Shown: positions 7,957 through 14,892 of the stretch, in pieces
Layout of the letters: each line of letters opens with the position of its first letter
How positions within the stretch are numbered: position 1 is the stretch's first letter
Assembly (NCBI RefSeq): GCF_013449685.1
Contig: NZ_JACDSF010000010.1
Location: 1-64,000 of the forward strand
Source: Pectobacterium brasiliense
GTDB taxonomy: Bacteria; Pseudomonadota; Gammaproteobacteria; Enterobacterales; Enterobacteriaceae
Length of the DNA stretch: 64,000 nucleotides
Reading direction: 5' to 3'
Made by a program: the position numbers and the translations under genes
Notes under the pieces: generated by a model
What the model saw: the letters and a program-made list of their open reading frames with translations, nothing else
What the model was told of the DNA's origin: nothing
Databases searched by the model: none

Positions 7957-7979
7957 TTATTCGTATCTGATACGAATAA
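7957..7979. promoter_or_regulatory. operator 2, extended 23-bp palindrome
   Basis: Eleven-base arms (TTATTCGTATC and its complement) around one central T, containing the same TCGTATC-N-GATACGA core as operator 1. The centres are 51 bp apart, close to five helical turns, which would let two dimers bind on the same face of the DNA. Confidence 0.75.
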
Positions 7980-8068
7980 TTTAATGGTTCAGGAATAGTT
8001 GGGAATATATTGAATTTAATTCCATCTTTGAGTATGTTGAACGGGCTAACCTGTCGTCTCTGACGACC

Positions 8069-8238
8069 ACCAATGATCCGGTGACTTGTGAGGATCGCTT
8101 TCGGGTAGTCACAAAAGAACACTTCTGTAGCCTGCAAGGAAGAACACGCTCAGTTGCGTGTGGTAAATCTGCCAGCCTTTGGAAGCAGATATCACCAGGT
8201 AGTTTAAACGACGTTGCGAGCGTGGTGATGAAGGTCCG
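8069..8238 (+). repeat. 170-bp direct repeat, copy 2
   Basis: A near-identical copy of 5801-5970, offset by 2268 bp. It ends about 20 bases before the first A-B-C leader of the following gene block, so it may be the promoter or leader region of that block. Confidence 0.9.
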
Positions 8239-8260
8239 ATTTTACTAACTATCTCTCAAT

Positions 8261-8329
8261 CCCTACGGGAAGCTACTTCCCGATTGCTGGGGTGTGGTTT
8301 TCCAAATATTTTATTTTGGAGCAACCACA
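8261..8329 (+). promoter_or_regulatory. SD-sequestering leader 1 (before gene 8330)
   Basis: Hairpin A is CGGGAAG/CTTCCCG (8266-8282). B (TGTGGTT and CCAA, 8293-8305) pairs with C (TTGG and AACCACA, 8316-8329), which holds the GGAG ribosome site and ends at the ATG. Confidence 0.65.
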
Positions 8330-8611
8330 ATGAACTTGAACTCTTCTACTGCATATCGTGATGGATACTGGGCAGGTCAGTTGTTGCTTTCACTGAAAAA
8401 AAAGGTGAAAACGCGGCAGCATGTTTATAAGACCTACAGTTTCCTTCAGCTGTTACTCATCTGGGGAAGTGTTGTCATCGTCTTCTGCTTTTTTTATTTG
8501 AGCAGAATCGGCGGTTTTCAGCATAAACCTCAGCAAGATGAACCGATGGATACCGCTGTTGAACCGGTTACGGTTTCGACAGAACAGGCATATCCGGAAG
8601 ACTCTTTCTAA
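8330..8611 (+). CDS. single-pass membrane protein, unknown function
   Basis: A 93-residue protein I do not recognise. It has a basic N-terminal segment (KKKVKTRQHVYK), one hydrophobic helix (about residues 40-60) and an acidic, Pro-rich tail, so it is probably inner-membrane with the tail outside. ATG 8330 is chosen because it follows GGAG inside the leader structure. It is the first gene of the leader-controlled block. Confidence 0.6.
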   Translation: MNLNSSTAYRDGYWAGQLLLSLKKKVKTRQHVYKTYSFLQLLLIWGSVVIVFCFFYLSRIGGFQHKPQQDEPMDTAVEPVTVSTEQAYPEDSF

Positions 8612-8632
8612 CACCGACTTTAAGCCAGCAAC

Positions 8633-8693
8633 CTAACGGGAAAAATATCTTCCCGTCAGGGTAGATGTTCTCCCGTTTTATCAGGAGAACATC
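8633..8693 (+). promoter_or_regulatory. SD-sequestering leader 2 (before gene 8694)
   Basis: Hairpin A is ACGGGAA/TTCCCGT (8636-8656). B, GATGTTCTCC (8664-8673), is the exact complement of C, GGAGAACATC (8684-8693), which ends directly at the ATG. The ribosome site is thus wholly inside a 10-bp stem. Confidence 0.8.
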
Positions 8694-9017
8694 ATGCAAA
8701 TGGTCTTACGTCGTACGAGTAATTTTACTGAGCGTCTGTCTGCGCTGCTGAAGAAAAACACACAGCGTAACGATGCGTTTATTGGTGAGTGGATACCTAA
8801 TCGATCTGGACATATGAGATTCCGTGCGCTGGTTTTTCGAAGCGATTCGGAATGGAGCTATCAGATAGAAAGCTGTACTGGATGGTTAGGCTCAAAATCT
8901 TACCAGTTCGACTCTCATGCCTGCGCCGATAATACGTTTTCACAGCGTCACGAGGCAATCAAGGCTGCGCAATTGCTGGCAAAACAGTTAGCAACGCTGC
9001 GTTATCGCTTCCAGTGA
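8694..9017 (+). CDS. hypothetical ICE protein
   Basis: A 107-residue soluble protein, not recognised. The N-terminal third is basic (MVLRRTSNFTERLSALLKKNTQR); the middle has beta-like strands (FRALVFRSDSEWSYQIES) and the C-terminus a helix (RHEAIKAAQLLAKQLATL). That alternation resembles a small alpha/beta domain. It has its own leader, so it can be regulated apart from its neighbours. No similarity to other products in the window was seen. Confidence 0.6.
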   Translation: MQMVLRRTSNFTERLSALLKKNTQRNDAFIGEWIPNRSGHMRFRALVFRSDSEWSYQIESCTGWLGSKSYQFDSHACADNTFSQRHEAIKAAQLLAKQLATLRYRFQ

Positions 9018-9028
9018 CTTAAAACATA

Positions 9029-9097
9029 CCCACATGGGGATTTATCCCCAGTGGAGATAAATCCCTTTTCGTTTTGAACCGAAAAAAGGATTTATCG
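9029..9097 (+). promoter_or_regulatory. SD-sequestering leader 3 (before gene 9098)
   Basis: Hairpin A contains GGATTTATC (9038-9046), identical to C at 9088-9096, which includes the ribosome site. B, GATAAATCC (9056-9064), complements both. B-C pairing is extended by TTTT with AAAA to about 13 bp. A and C therefore compete for B. Confidence 0.85.
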
Positions 9098-9613
9098 ATG
9101 CACGATTTCAACACGAAACCTTTCGTCTCGCGCCTGGCGATCCTGCGACGTGATGATGAATTTTTACAACGTTCCACAACAGACCTCATCAGGATTGTCT
9201 CTGATATTGAGTCTGTATTGATGGAAGCGACTGCGCTGATACGTCTTGAGTCCGAACTGATGACAGCTGCTTCGTTCATGCGTATCAGAATTGATGACAT
9301 GATTGAGTGGGACGATTTAGCGTGTATGACTCCTGACGAAAAAAGTATCGCGTGGGTTGCACGGCAGGCCGGTGAAATTATCAGCCTGGAACTGCTACCG
9401 CGCACTTTTTTTGACAAATACTTCGCAGATATTCTTGAGCTCGGCATTTCTATTAATGCTGCCCTGTGGCAGCACTATTTTAATAAAGGCCTGAAGGATG
9501 CTGCCCGTGTTCATGAGAGCCCTAATGCGAGCATTTGGCTCATTGACTACTACCTTTACGCGCTCAGTGTAGATGTCGAACGCAACTGGTATGAAGGCCG
9601 GACGTTCTACTGA
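9098..9613 (+). CDS. hypothetical ICE protein, paralogue of gene 10614
   Basis: A 171-residue, mostly helical soluble protein. It aligns by eye with the product of 10614-11018: TDLIRIVSDIESVLME with VDLLCVISDIEGKLME, and EIISLELLPRTFFDKYFADILELG with ETVGLNFIPENYSHYFNDVISLG. The two also share near-identical leaders, so gene and leader were duplicated together. The function is unknown. Start ATG 9098 follows AAGGA within the leader. Confidence 0.6.
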   Translation: MHDFNTKPFVSRLAILRRDDEFLQRSTTDLIRIVSDIESVLMEATALIRLESELMTAASFMRIRIDDMIEWDDLACMTPDEKSIAWVARQAGEIISLELLPRTFFDKYFADILELGISINAALWQHYFNKGLKDAARVHESPNASIWLIDYYLYALSVDVERNWYEGRTFY

Positions 9614-9636
9614 CCGACAGACATATCGTTACTTAA

Positions 9637-9701
9637 CCCATGCGGGATTTATCCCGCTGGGGATAGATCCCTTTCACATTGAATTTAGAAAGGATTTATC
9701 C
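9637..9701 (+). promoter_or_regulatory. SD-sequestering leader 4 (before gene 9702)
   Basis: Hairpin A, GCGGGATTTATCCCGC (9642-9657), contains GGATTTATCC, the same ten bases as C (9692-9701). B, GGATAGATCC (9661-9670), pairs with either, with one G-U. It overlaps the end of the upstream intergenic gap. Confidence 0.85.
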
Positions 9702-10016
9702 ATGACTCAGATTAACAAAGCGTCAGCCTTTGAAACTTTCTACTCTTTCATGTCGAAAGAGACTTACGACGTATTCGTTCAGTACATTATTGAGGTCTGG
9801 CAGTCTAAGCTCCATGTTAGCAGTGGTAGCTGGAATGACTGGCACCCTCAGGTGACCGACGATCTGGAAACCCCGGTATATGCCGTTCCTGACGGTGATA
9901 AACTTTATAATGTTTACGCATCTCGGTTCCGAGTCCAAGTAACAACGGATGCATTCGGGTTAATGGTGACGTTATGCGCCCTTCATGGGGTGCTACTCGA
10001 TTTCAAAGATAACTGA
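9702..10016 (+). CDS. small protein with weak resemblance to ArdB/KlcA antirestriction proteins
   Basis: A 104-residue soluble protein. The second half, reading W-N-D-W-H…PVYAVPDGDKLYNVY…VTTDAFGLMVTLCALHGVLL, recalls the end of the antirestriction family PF03230 (a Y-x-P segment, then a strand and an A-D-A-x-G-I-V-x-x-L helix). ArdB proteins block type I restriction during conjugative entry. The resemblance is partial and by eye, and the protein is shorter than the usual 140-150 residues, so this is only a suggestion. Its stop lies just upstream of the next gene, which has no separate leader. Confidence 0.5.
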   Translation: MTQINKASAFETFYSFMSKETYDVFVQYIIEVWQSKLHVSSGSWNDWHPQVTDDLETPVYAVPDGDKLYNVYASRFRVQVTTDAFGLMVTLCALHGVLLDFKDN

Positions 10017-10022
10017 TTGCCA

Positions 10023-10343
10023 ATGATATCGGACACAGAAGGCAAGCAAATCCAGGACGCATTCGACGATTTGCTGCGTTACGCTCGCACTCATGCGGAA
10101 GCGAATGCAATAACGCCGGAGTTCGGTTCAGACAACAGCAGTTATCGTGATTTGGCTACCGAATCTGTTGATGATCTTCTTCATCAGCGTGCTCTTTTCG
10201 CCAATGCAATTGGCGAAGGCGCAGTGAAGCTCGGGATTATCGCGGAAGGTACACCTTTGACCATGCCGCAATTGCTAATGGTATTGGGTGACATCATCGA
10301 ATGTGCATCTCGTGTTTTGAACAGGGATAGCCACAATGGCTAA
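10023..10343 (+). CDS. hypothetical ICE protein
   Basis: A 106-residue soluble protein, largely helical (DAFDDLLRYARTHAEANA; DLLHQRALFANAIGEGAVKLGII; MPQLLMVLGDIIECASRVL). It starts 6 bases after the previous stop and lacks its own A-B-C leader, so it is probably translated in coupling with gene 9702 and shares its control. The last 8 bases overlap the next gene. No family recognised. Confidence 0.55.
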   Translation: MISDTEGKQIQDAFDDLLRYARTHAEANAITPEFGSDNSSYRDLATESVDDLLHQRALFANAIGEGAVKLGIIAEGTPLTMPQLLMVLGDIIECASRVLNRDSHNG

Positions 10344-10530
10344 TGGCATTGTTTTTGTTTACCCAGATAGCAGTTGGTTTTTTTCTGATGAAGTTCCGTC
10401 ATGGTTGGGAGATGATCGTATCACCTTGTATCCGGACGGCATCAAATATGCAGAAGAATACTTGCTCGTCATTAGCGATAGCCTAACGTATGACCAGCTA
10501 GCAGCACGGCTGGTTCAAAAAGGTTGTTAG
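10336..10530 (+). CDS. hypothetical 64-residue ICE protein
   Basis: A small soluble protein (MANGIVFVYPDSSWFFSDEVP…) whose ATG lies inside the end of the preceding gene, giving an 8-base overlap typical of translational coupling. Two beta-like strands are followed by a helical end. It is the last gene of the three-gene unit controlled by leader 4. Not recognised. Confidence 0.5.
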   Translation: MANGIVFVYPDSSWFFSDEVPSWLGDDRITLYPDGIKYAEEYLLVISDSLTYDQLAARLVQKGC

Positions 10531-10544
10531 CGCTATTCAACTTA

Positions 10545-10613
10545 ACCCATATGGGGATTTTTCCCCTATGGGGGATAAATCCCTTTTCAAATAGAAGAGA
10601 GGATTTATCCATT
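10545..10613 (+). promoter_or_regulatory. SD-sequestering leader 5 (before gene 10614)
   Basis: Hairpin A is GGGGATTTTTCCCC (10553-10566). B, GGATAAATCC (10573-10582), is the exact complement of C, GGATTTATCC (10601-10610), which follows an AGAGA purine run. It closely resembles leaders 3 and 4. Confidence 0.85.
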
Positions 10614-11018
10614 ATGAATACTTTACTTAATCGTCTTGCTCGTAATCGTCATTCTGCCGTTGACCTGCTGTGTGTGATTTCTGACATAGAGGGAAAATTG
10701 ATGGAGATTGATGCATTCGACGCACTTCGAATCAACTGTTCTCCTGATGAGGATGGTTTTACAGACAATGACTATCAGATTTTCGAAATCGCACACTGTC
10801 TTGGCGAAACCGTTGGGCTGAATTTTATCCCTGAGAATTACAGTCATTATTTTAATGATGTGATTTCACTGGGCAACAAAGTTGCTCAAGGGTTTTGGGA
10901 CAAAGCCTTTCAGAATGGCGTCCAGGAGGGTAAGCATACTTGCTGGGAATTCTCTTCTTGCTTGGATGGCGACGGTGATTTCGATGGCTACATTAAGTGG
11001 CTCGGTCGGGTCAATTGA
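10614..11018 (+). CDS. hypothetical ICE protein, paralogue of gene 9098
   Basis: A 134-residue soluble helical protein related to the 171-residue product of 9098-9613: both share an ISDIE/VSDIE helix and a P-x-x-Y/F…YF-D-I-x-x-LG segment, and both end in a helix ahead of a short acidic tail. It is shorter in the middle and at the end. The matching leaders support a tandem duplication. Function unknown. Confidence 0.55.
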   Translation: MNTLLNRLARNRHSAVDLLCVISDIEGKLMEIDAFDALRINCSPDEDGFTDNDYQIFEIAHCLGETVGLNFIPENYSHYFNDVISLGNKVAQGFWDKAFQNGVQEGKHTCWEFSSCLDGDGDFDGYIKWLGRVN

Positions 11019-11030
11019 ATACAGATTTAC

Positions 11031-11094
11031 CTTTCCCCCAGTGGCAATGCTTTCCGCCACCAGGGGGAAAGCATTCGCCCGTAAAAGGTCTTTT
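11031..11094 (+). promoter_or_regulatory. divergent hairpin leader 6 (before ORF 11095)
   Basis: AATGCTTTCC (11046-11055) is the exact complement of GGAAAGCATT (11066-11075), and an outer CCTTTCCCCC…GGGGGAAAG pairing is also possible. Pairing with the start region is weak (GAAAG with CTTTT), so this member departs from the A-B-C plan. Confidence 0.45.
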
Positions 11095-11190
11095 ATGCGC
11101 GAATTAACACCCCACAGTACTACTGCTTATACCGAGCGTGAGGCACGTGTCATCAAAATGGTGTCGTTTGCTGAACGCGGCTGGTTATAA
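11095..11190 (+). CDS. candidate 31-residue protein
   Basis: A short frame (MRELTPHSTTAYTEREARVIKMV…) placed exactly where a gene is expected after a hairpin leader. The upstream AAAAGG (11084-11088) could serve as a weak ribosome site. It has the Thr-Glu-Arg-Glu helix look of a truncated regulator. Evidence is position only; it may be non-coding or a remnant. Confidence 0.35.
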   Translation: MRELTPHSTTAYTEREARVIKMVSFAERGWL

Positions 11191-11227
11191 CCACATAAAT
11201 TAAATACTTTCGTCTAATCAGACGTTA

Positions 11228-11296
11228 CCCCACGGGGAGAGCCTTCTCCCGCTACGGGATGACTCTCCCTTTTTTTGTCACCAAAAAGGAGAGTTC
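11228..11296 (+). promoter_or_regulatory. SD-sequestering leader 7 (before gene 11297)
   Basis: Hairpin A is GGGAGA/TCTCCC (11235-11250). B, GACTCTCC plus T-run (11261-11275), pairs with C, AAAAAGGAGAGTT (11283-11295). GGGAGAG in A duplicates the GGAGAG of C, so A can compete for B. Confidence 0.8.
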
Positions 11297-11512
11297 ATGT
11301 CTCACATTGATATCACTCAAGAAGCTCCCGCTCAGGATGCTTCGTTTACACCAGAGCAGGAAGACGCATTGTGTCAGTTGATTCGCCGGGAATGTTTTCG
11401 GCGAGACAGAAATGCACTACTGAAACTGCTCGGTTATCTCACGTTGCTGAAAGTCGCCGGTTCTCTGGTGCTTTTAGCTGTTGTCCTCGCACTTCGCGGA
11501 TTAACGCATTGA
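11297..11512 (+). CDS. small C-terminal-anchored membrane protein
   Basis: A 71-residue protein with an acidic N-terminal half (QEDALCQLIRRECFRRDR) and one hydrophobic helix at about residues 43-66. It lies in a group of three genes (11297, 11524, 11964) served by a single leader. Not recognised; probably inner-membrane. Confidence 0.6.
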   Translation: MSHIDITQEAPAQDASFTPEQEDALCQLIRRECFRRDRNALLKLLGYLTLLKVAGSLVLLAVVLALRGLTH

Positions 11513-11523
11513 AAGGAGAGGTT

Positions 11524-11967
11524 ATGCCAATGCCTTTACACATACTGATTGTTTTGTCCACGGGGCTATGGTTCGTCGTGCGCTGGATGTGCAAATTGTC
11601 CGCTCGCGCACTTGTCTGGCTTTATCAGACATGGCGTCAGCGTTCTGAGCCTATGGAAGCGTCGACTCATCGAATAATTTACACCGGTAAATGGTTGCTC
11701 GCCGATGATCATCAATGTAGCGGGCGTGCTGTCGTACTGAAGCACCGCCACAATTATAAACCTGGTGTGGAGTTGCAATATTTCGGTGAAGAGACTCCGC
11801 AAGCGTTTTATGGCGAACGTTATATGGATAACGAGGACGAAGCGGTTGATACCGCATTGGCCATGCACCAGAAGTTATTACGTAATGTGCGCCAACGATC
11901 TAAACCTGAAAGGATGCCCGCTGTCGTGACGATTTCGTCAGCTGCTCAGAATGATGAAGCAGCATGA
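11524..11967 (+). CDS. hypothetical ICE protein with N-terminal membrane segment
   Basis: A 147-residue protein with a hydrophobic N-terminal helix (PLHILIVLSTGLWFVVRWM) and a basic, then mixed, soluble domain with beta-like strands (HRIIYTGKWLLADD; GVELQYFGE). ATG 11524 follows AAGGAGAGG. It starts 11 bases after the previous stop and overlaps the next gene by 4 bases. Not recognised. Confidence 0.6.
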   Translation: MPMPLHILIVLSTGLWFVVRWMCKLSARALVWLYQTWRQRSEPMEASTHRIIYTGKWLLADDHQCSGRAVVLKHRHNYKPGVELQYFGEETPQAFYGERYMDNEDEAVDTALAMHQKLLRNVRQRSKPERMPAVVTISSAAQNDEAA

Positions 11968-12236
11968 CTGGGCGGCCGCAATCATCTCCGGCCGTTGCAA
12001 TTGATGACAGCGCCTGGGAAAGACTCGTCGCGTTTACGCCCGAGCCGGCATGCGAGACTGAACGGCTACATCGTCTGATTCGTCATGCATTAAAAGCACT
12101 GGCTGCGAGCACTCGCTCAGAAATAACGACCGGCTATTTTTGTTTAACCGGTGACGGCAATGAATCGACATCGTTGTGGCAGCAGTTTTATCTGCGCTAT
12201 GAGAATGATGTTATTCATATCAGCCTGACCGGTTAA
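11964..12236 (+). CDS. hypothetical 90-residue ICE protein
   Basis: A soluble protein whose ATG overlaps the preceding stop (ATGA). The first part has a helix containing ACETERLHRLIRHALKAL and the end has beta-like strands (TTGYFCLTGD; LRYENDVIHISL). Last gene of the unit under leader 7. Not recognised. Confidence 0.55.
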   Translation: MTGRPQSSPAVAIDDSAWERLVAFTPEPACETERLHRLIRHALKALAASTRSEITTGYFCLTGDGNESTSLWQQFYLRYENDVIHISLTG

Positions 12237-12251
12237 CACAGCATCTTACTA

Positions 12252-12307
12252 ACCCTGACGGGGACACCCGCAGGGGTGGACCCGTCTTTTTTTTCGGAGT
12301 CCATACC
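12252..12307 (+). promoter_or_regulatory. SD-sequestering leader 8 (before gene 12308)
   Basis: Hairpin A is CCCTG…CAGGG enclosing CGGG/CCCG (12253-12275). B, GGTGGACCCG (12275-12284), pairs with C, CGGAGTCCATACC (12295-12307), as GGT/ACC, GGAC/GTCC and CCG/CGG with small bulges. The GGAG ribosome site is inside the helix. Confidence 0.75.
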
Positions 12308-12793
12308 ATGAGTTTACTGACCATTAATGAACACCAAGAATCGGCCCTAGCAACGCAAGGCGCAATGAAGTCGCTAACGCGAGAGTCAGGAGCTATTGAG
12401 CGCACGCGCAGTCATTTTTATAGCTGGTTGCAGGCCGAGTTTGACCGTCATTACAAAACGATACGCGATGGTGGTTATCGCCGATTTCTTGAGGATCAGC
12501 ACCCGACAGAGCTGGAACGTTTTGATGCGGCCTGTGATGCGCTAAGACGTGAGGAGTTTAGCCGTTTCGCGGAACTGCAAACGCTAGGGCTGTTTTTACA
12601 TACGCAAGTCGCAGAGAAAGAAGCACTGTTTCGCCGCCGGCGTAACCAGTTTCTGATCGCTATGTCGGCGACAGGGATAATTACATCCTCTGTTGTCTGG
12701 GCCTATCTGCATCATGAGCAGTTTGTGCAGTTGTACCAGCAAGCCGTTATTGCGGGGCACGCAATTCTGCAACTATTCACCACTGTACTCTGA
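12308..12793 (+). CDS. hypothetical ICE protein with coiled region and C-terminal membrane helix
   Basis: A 161-residue protein, mostly charged helices over residues 1-110 (ELERFDAACDALRREEFSRFAEL…), then a hydrophobic helix (QFLIAMSATGIITSSVVWAYL, about 116-136) and a short hydrophobic end. This suggests a tail-anchored inner-membrane protein with a cytoplasmic helical domain. Not recognised. Confidence 0.6.
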   Translation: MSLLTINEHQESALATQGAMKSLTRESGAIERTRSHFYSWLQAEFDRHYKTIRDGGYRRFLEDQHPTELERFDAACDALRREEFSRFAELQTLGLFLHTQVAEKEALFRRRRNQFLIAMSATGIITSSVVWAYLHHEQFVQLYQQAVIAGHAILQLFTTVL

Positions 12794-12805
12794 TTTTTGA
12801 TTTTT

Positions 12806-12857
12806 CCTGAGGGAGCCATCCCTCAGGGGATGGTCCCGATTTTTGATGGAGACCATG
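12806..12857 (+). promoter_or_regulatory. SD-sequestering leader 9 (before gene 12858)
   Basis: Hairpin A is a perfect 9-bp stem CCTGAGGGA/TCCCTCAGG (12806-12827). B, GGATGGTCCC (12828-12837), pairs with C, GGAGACCAT (12848-12856). A contains GGGAGCCATCCC, which could also pair with B. Confidence 0.8.
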
Positions 12858-14819
12858 ATGAAAACTTTCACATTGAGGGATGCCGGTGATATTTGCCGGC
12901 TGTTAACAGAACGTCTGATGCAGAGTGTCAACGCGGGTAAAACGCCGTGGAGACAGAGTGTTATTCGCCAGGGGATACCGGAACACGCATTAAGCGGACA
13001 ACGCTTCACCGGCATTAACGCTTTATTGCTCTGGCAATCGGCGTTGCAAAACGGCCTGGTATCAAATCGTTGGCTGACGGGTGATGATTTACGCTCTCTG
13101 GGCGGAAGAATCACTCCGGGGCAGCGACCGACCACCGTCGTCCGCTACAAACCGTCACTTTCACTGTTTCGGGTTATCAACGTTGAACAGTGCGAGGGAT
13201 TATCCGACATGTTGCAACCCGGCTGGCCGTGGCCACCGTCTCCCGTACCTGGAATGGAGCGGGTAGGGCAGTGGCAGTTTGCATCCGGGGTTCCTGTTCT
13301 GTTCAATGCACAACGTCCGGCGGTTTACCTGCCCGAAAGCGATCGCATTGAATTACCTGATAGTGAGCAGGGTAATCTAGATAGTCTTATAGCGTTGCTC
13401 GTCAGTGCTACTGGACATCCCACTCGACTGGGGCGCCGTTGTTTCACGGGGAATGATGTTCCGGAACTGGATGAATACCTGCAAGAGAGTCTTGTTGCTG
13501 ATGTGGGACGTGCATTTCTTGCCGCACTGGCAGGGATACATCTTGCTGGTCCGTCGATGTGGAATGGTGAGTTGGGTTCAGACCCGTGGATACTGTTTAA
13601 ATCTGCTTCTGAAGCAGGCAAGGCGGTTGATTGGCTGGAAAAACAGCGGTTGGCCACATTGCCGTTTGATGATGTTCAGCATTGGCAGAGACAGGCAGAA
13701 CATCTGTTAACTACTCACTATGGCCAGCAGTTGGATGATACGACGTTAGTGTGTGACAGCGTAGTGCATCAGCACTTGCGTTACAACATTTCACCGGGTA
13801 ATGCGGTAAATGCGCTGGCCCGTATCTACGAATGGCCTCGGTGTGATATGCCGACGGCATTGTTCACACTAGAGTTGAATAGCGTTGCTGATGCATTGGC
13901 GCGTTTCTCACTGAATCCCGGAAGCCTGGCTGTTCATCGTGTCGCCAGCGACATCGATGATAGCGACGTTGTTCTGGAGGCTCCGGAGCTTGGCACGTTG
14001 TTGCTACCGCCACCGTCTGCCGAATCAATCGATGAGGTTGCAGCTAACGATGAGGAAGAAGGAGGTGACCCGGATGATCCGGGAAATCTCGCCGCGCTCC
14101 CCTGGGTCAGAAACCAGGGACGTCCCAATCCGCATCGGGCAACGTTTATCCGCCAGTTTCACGAAATTGCACCGTATGAGAACCGTTGGACGGTCTTCAG
14201 CGATTTTATTCACATGTCGGCAGCGGCGTTACATAACAGGTGCCATTTTGTGCAGGAAATCGAAGATGACTACATGCGGCGAATAAAACGTTACAAGGCA
14301 GTTGATCAGCGTCGTTTCCCTGCACTTTTCAACACGCTGGTCGAAGGCATGGAATTCAGTCCTTCGGATTTTCTTGGATCTGTATTCATGGAGCTCGAGC
14401 TTGGCGATCGACGCCGGGGGCAGTATTTCACCCCTTACTCTATTGGTTACATGATGGCGAAAATGCAACTGGCTGATGGTTTGCCTGCACTTACCAGCGG
14501 GGAACGGGATTTCATTACTGTCTCAGACCCTGCATGCGGAGCCGGTGGGCTGATTGTCGCGATGGCGCAAGCCATGCTTGAAGCGGGCTTCAATCCACAG
14601 AAACAGATGGCTGCTGTCTGCGTCGATATCGATCCTGTCGCGGCGATGATGGCGTATGTACAACTGGCTTTATGTGGCATACCTGCGATTGTGATTGTCG
14701 GGAACAGCCTGAGTATGGAGCTCCGTCAGACCTGGCGTACGCCTTTCTGGATGATGTTTGGCTGGGAACGTAAGTGGGCTCATGAGCAGGAGCGGCAAAC
14801 GCAACAGAACGTCGCTTGA
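12858..14819 (+). CDS. ArdC-like N-terminal domain plus N6-adenine DNA methylase-like protein
   Basis: A 653-residue protein. The first ~110 residues (LTERLMQSVNAGKTPWRQ…LSGQRFTGINALLLWQSA) match the ArdC/DUF1738-type ssDNA-binding domain of anti-restriction proteins. A mixed middle and an acidic linker (about 380-415) follow. The C-terminal domain has the SAM-binding motif I of N6-adenine methylases (SDPACGAGGLIVAMAQ, about 556). The catalytic NPPY/F motif expected further on is absent; GNSLSMELRQTWRTPFWMMFGW takes its place. It may protect incoming DNA by binding rather than methylation. ATG 12858 is preferred to 12855 for ribosome-site spacing. Confidence 0.75.
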   Translation: MKTFTLRDAGDICRLLTERLMQSVNAGKTPWRQSVIRQGIPEHALSGQRFTGINALLLWQSALQNGLVSNRWLTGDDLRSLGGRITPGQRPTTVVRYKPSLSLFRVINVEQCEGLSDMLQPGWPWPPSPVPGMERVGQWQFASGVPVLFNAQRPAVYLPESDRIELPDSEQGNLDSLIALLVSATGHPTRLGRRCFTGNDVPELDEYLQESLVADVGRAFLAALAGIHLAGPSMWNGELGSDPWILFKSASEAGKAVDWLEKQRLATLPFDDVQHWQRQAEHLLTTHYGQQLDDTTLVCDSVVHQHLRYNISPGNAVNALARIYEWPRCDMPTALFTLELNSVADALARFSLNPGSLAVHRVASDIDDSDVVLEAPELGTLLLPPPSAESIDEVAANDEEEGGDPDDPGNLAALPWVRNQGRPNPHRATFIRQFHEIAPYENRWTVFSDFIHMSAAALHNRCHFVQEIEDDYMRRIKRYKAVDQRRFPALFNTLVEGMEFSPSDFLGSVFMELELGDRRRGQYFTPYSIGYMMAKMQLADGLPALTSGERDFITVSDPACGAGGLIVAMAQAMLEAGFNPQKQMAAVCVDIDPVAAMMAYVQLALCGIPAIVIVGNSLSMELRQTWRTPFWMMFGWERKWAHEQERQTQQNVA

Positions 14820-14831
14820 TATAACAATTTA

Positions 14832-14892
14832 ACCCCAACCGGGCGTTTCCCCTGGAAGGGGAAGCGCCCTTACTTTATTTGTAAGGAGCATC
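14832..14892 (+). promoter_or_regulatory. SD-sequestering leader 10 (before gene 14893)
   Basis: A and B form a 12-bp stem, GGGCGTTTCCCC (14841-14852) with GGGGAAGCGCCC (14858-14869), with one G-U pair. B continues into CCTTAC, which pairs with C, GTAAGGAGC (14881-14889). A-B and B-C are therefore mutually exclusive. Confidence 0.8.

Noticed and set aside
10023..10530. Separate A-B-C leaders for genes 10023, 10336, 11524 and 11964
   Set aside because: These genes start within 12 bases of, or overlap, the preceding stop; there is no room for a leader, so they are coupled to the upstream gene.
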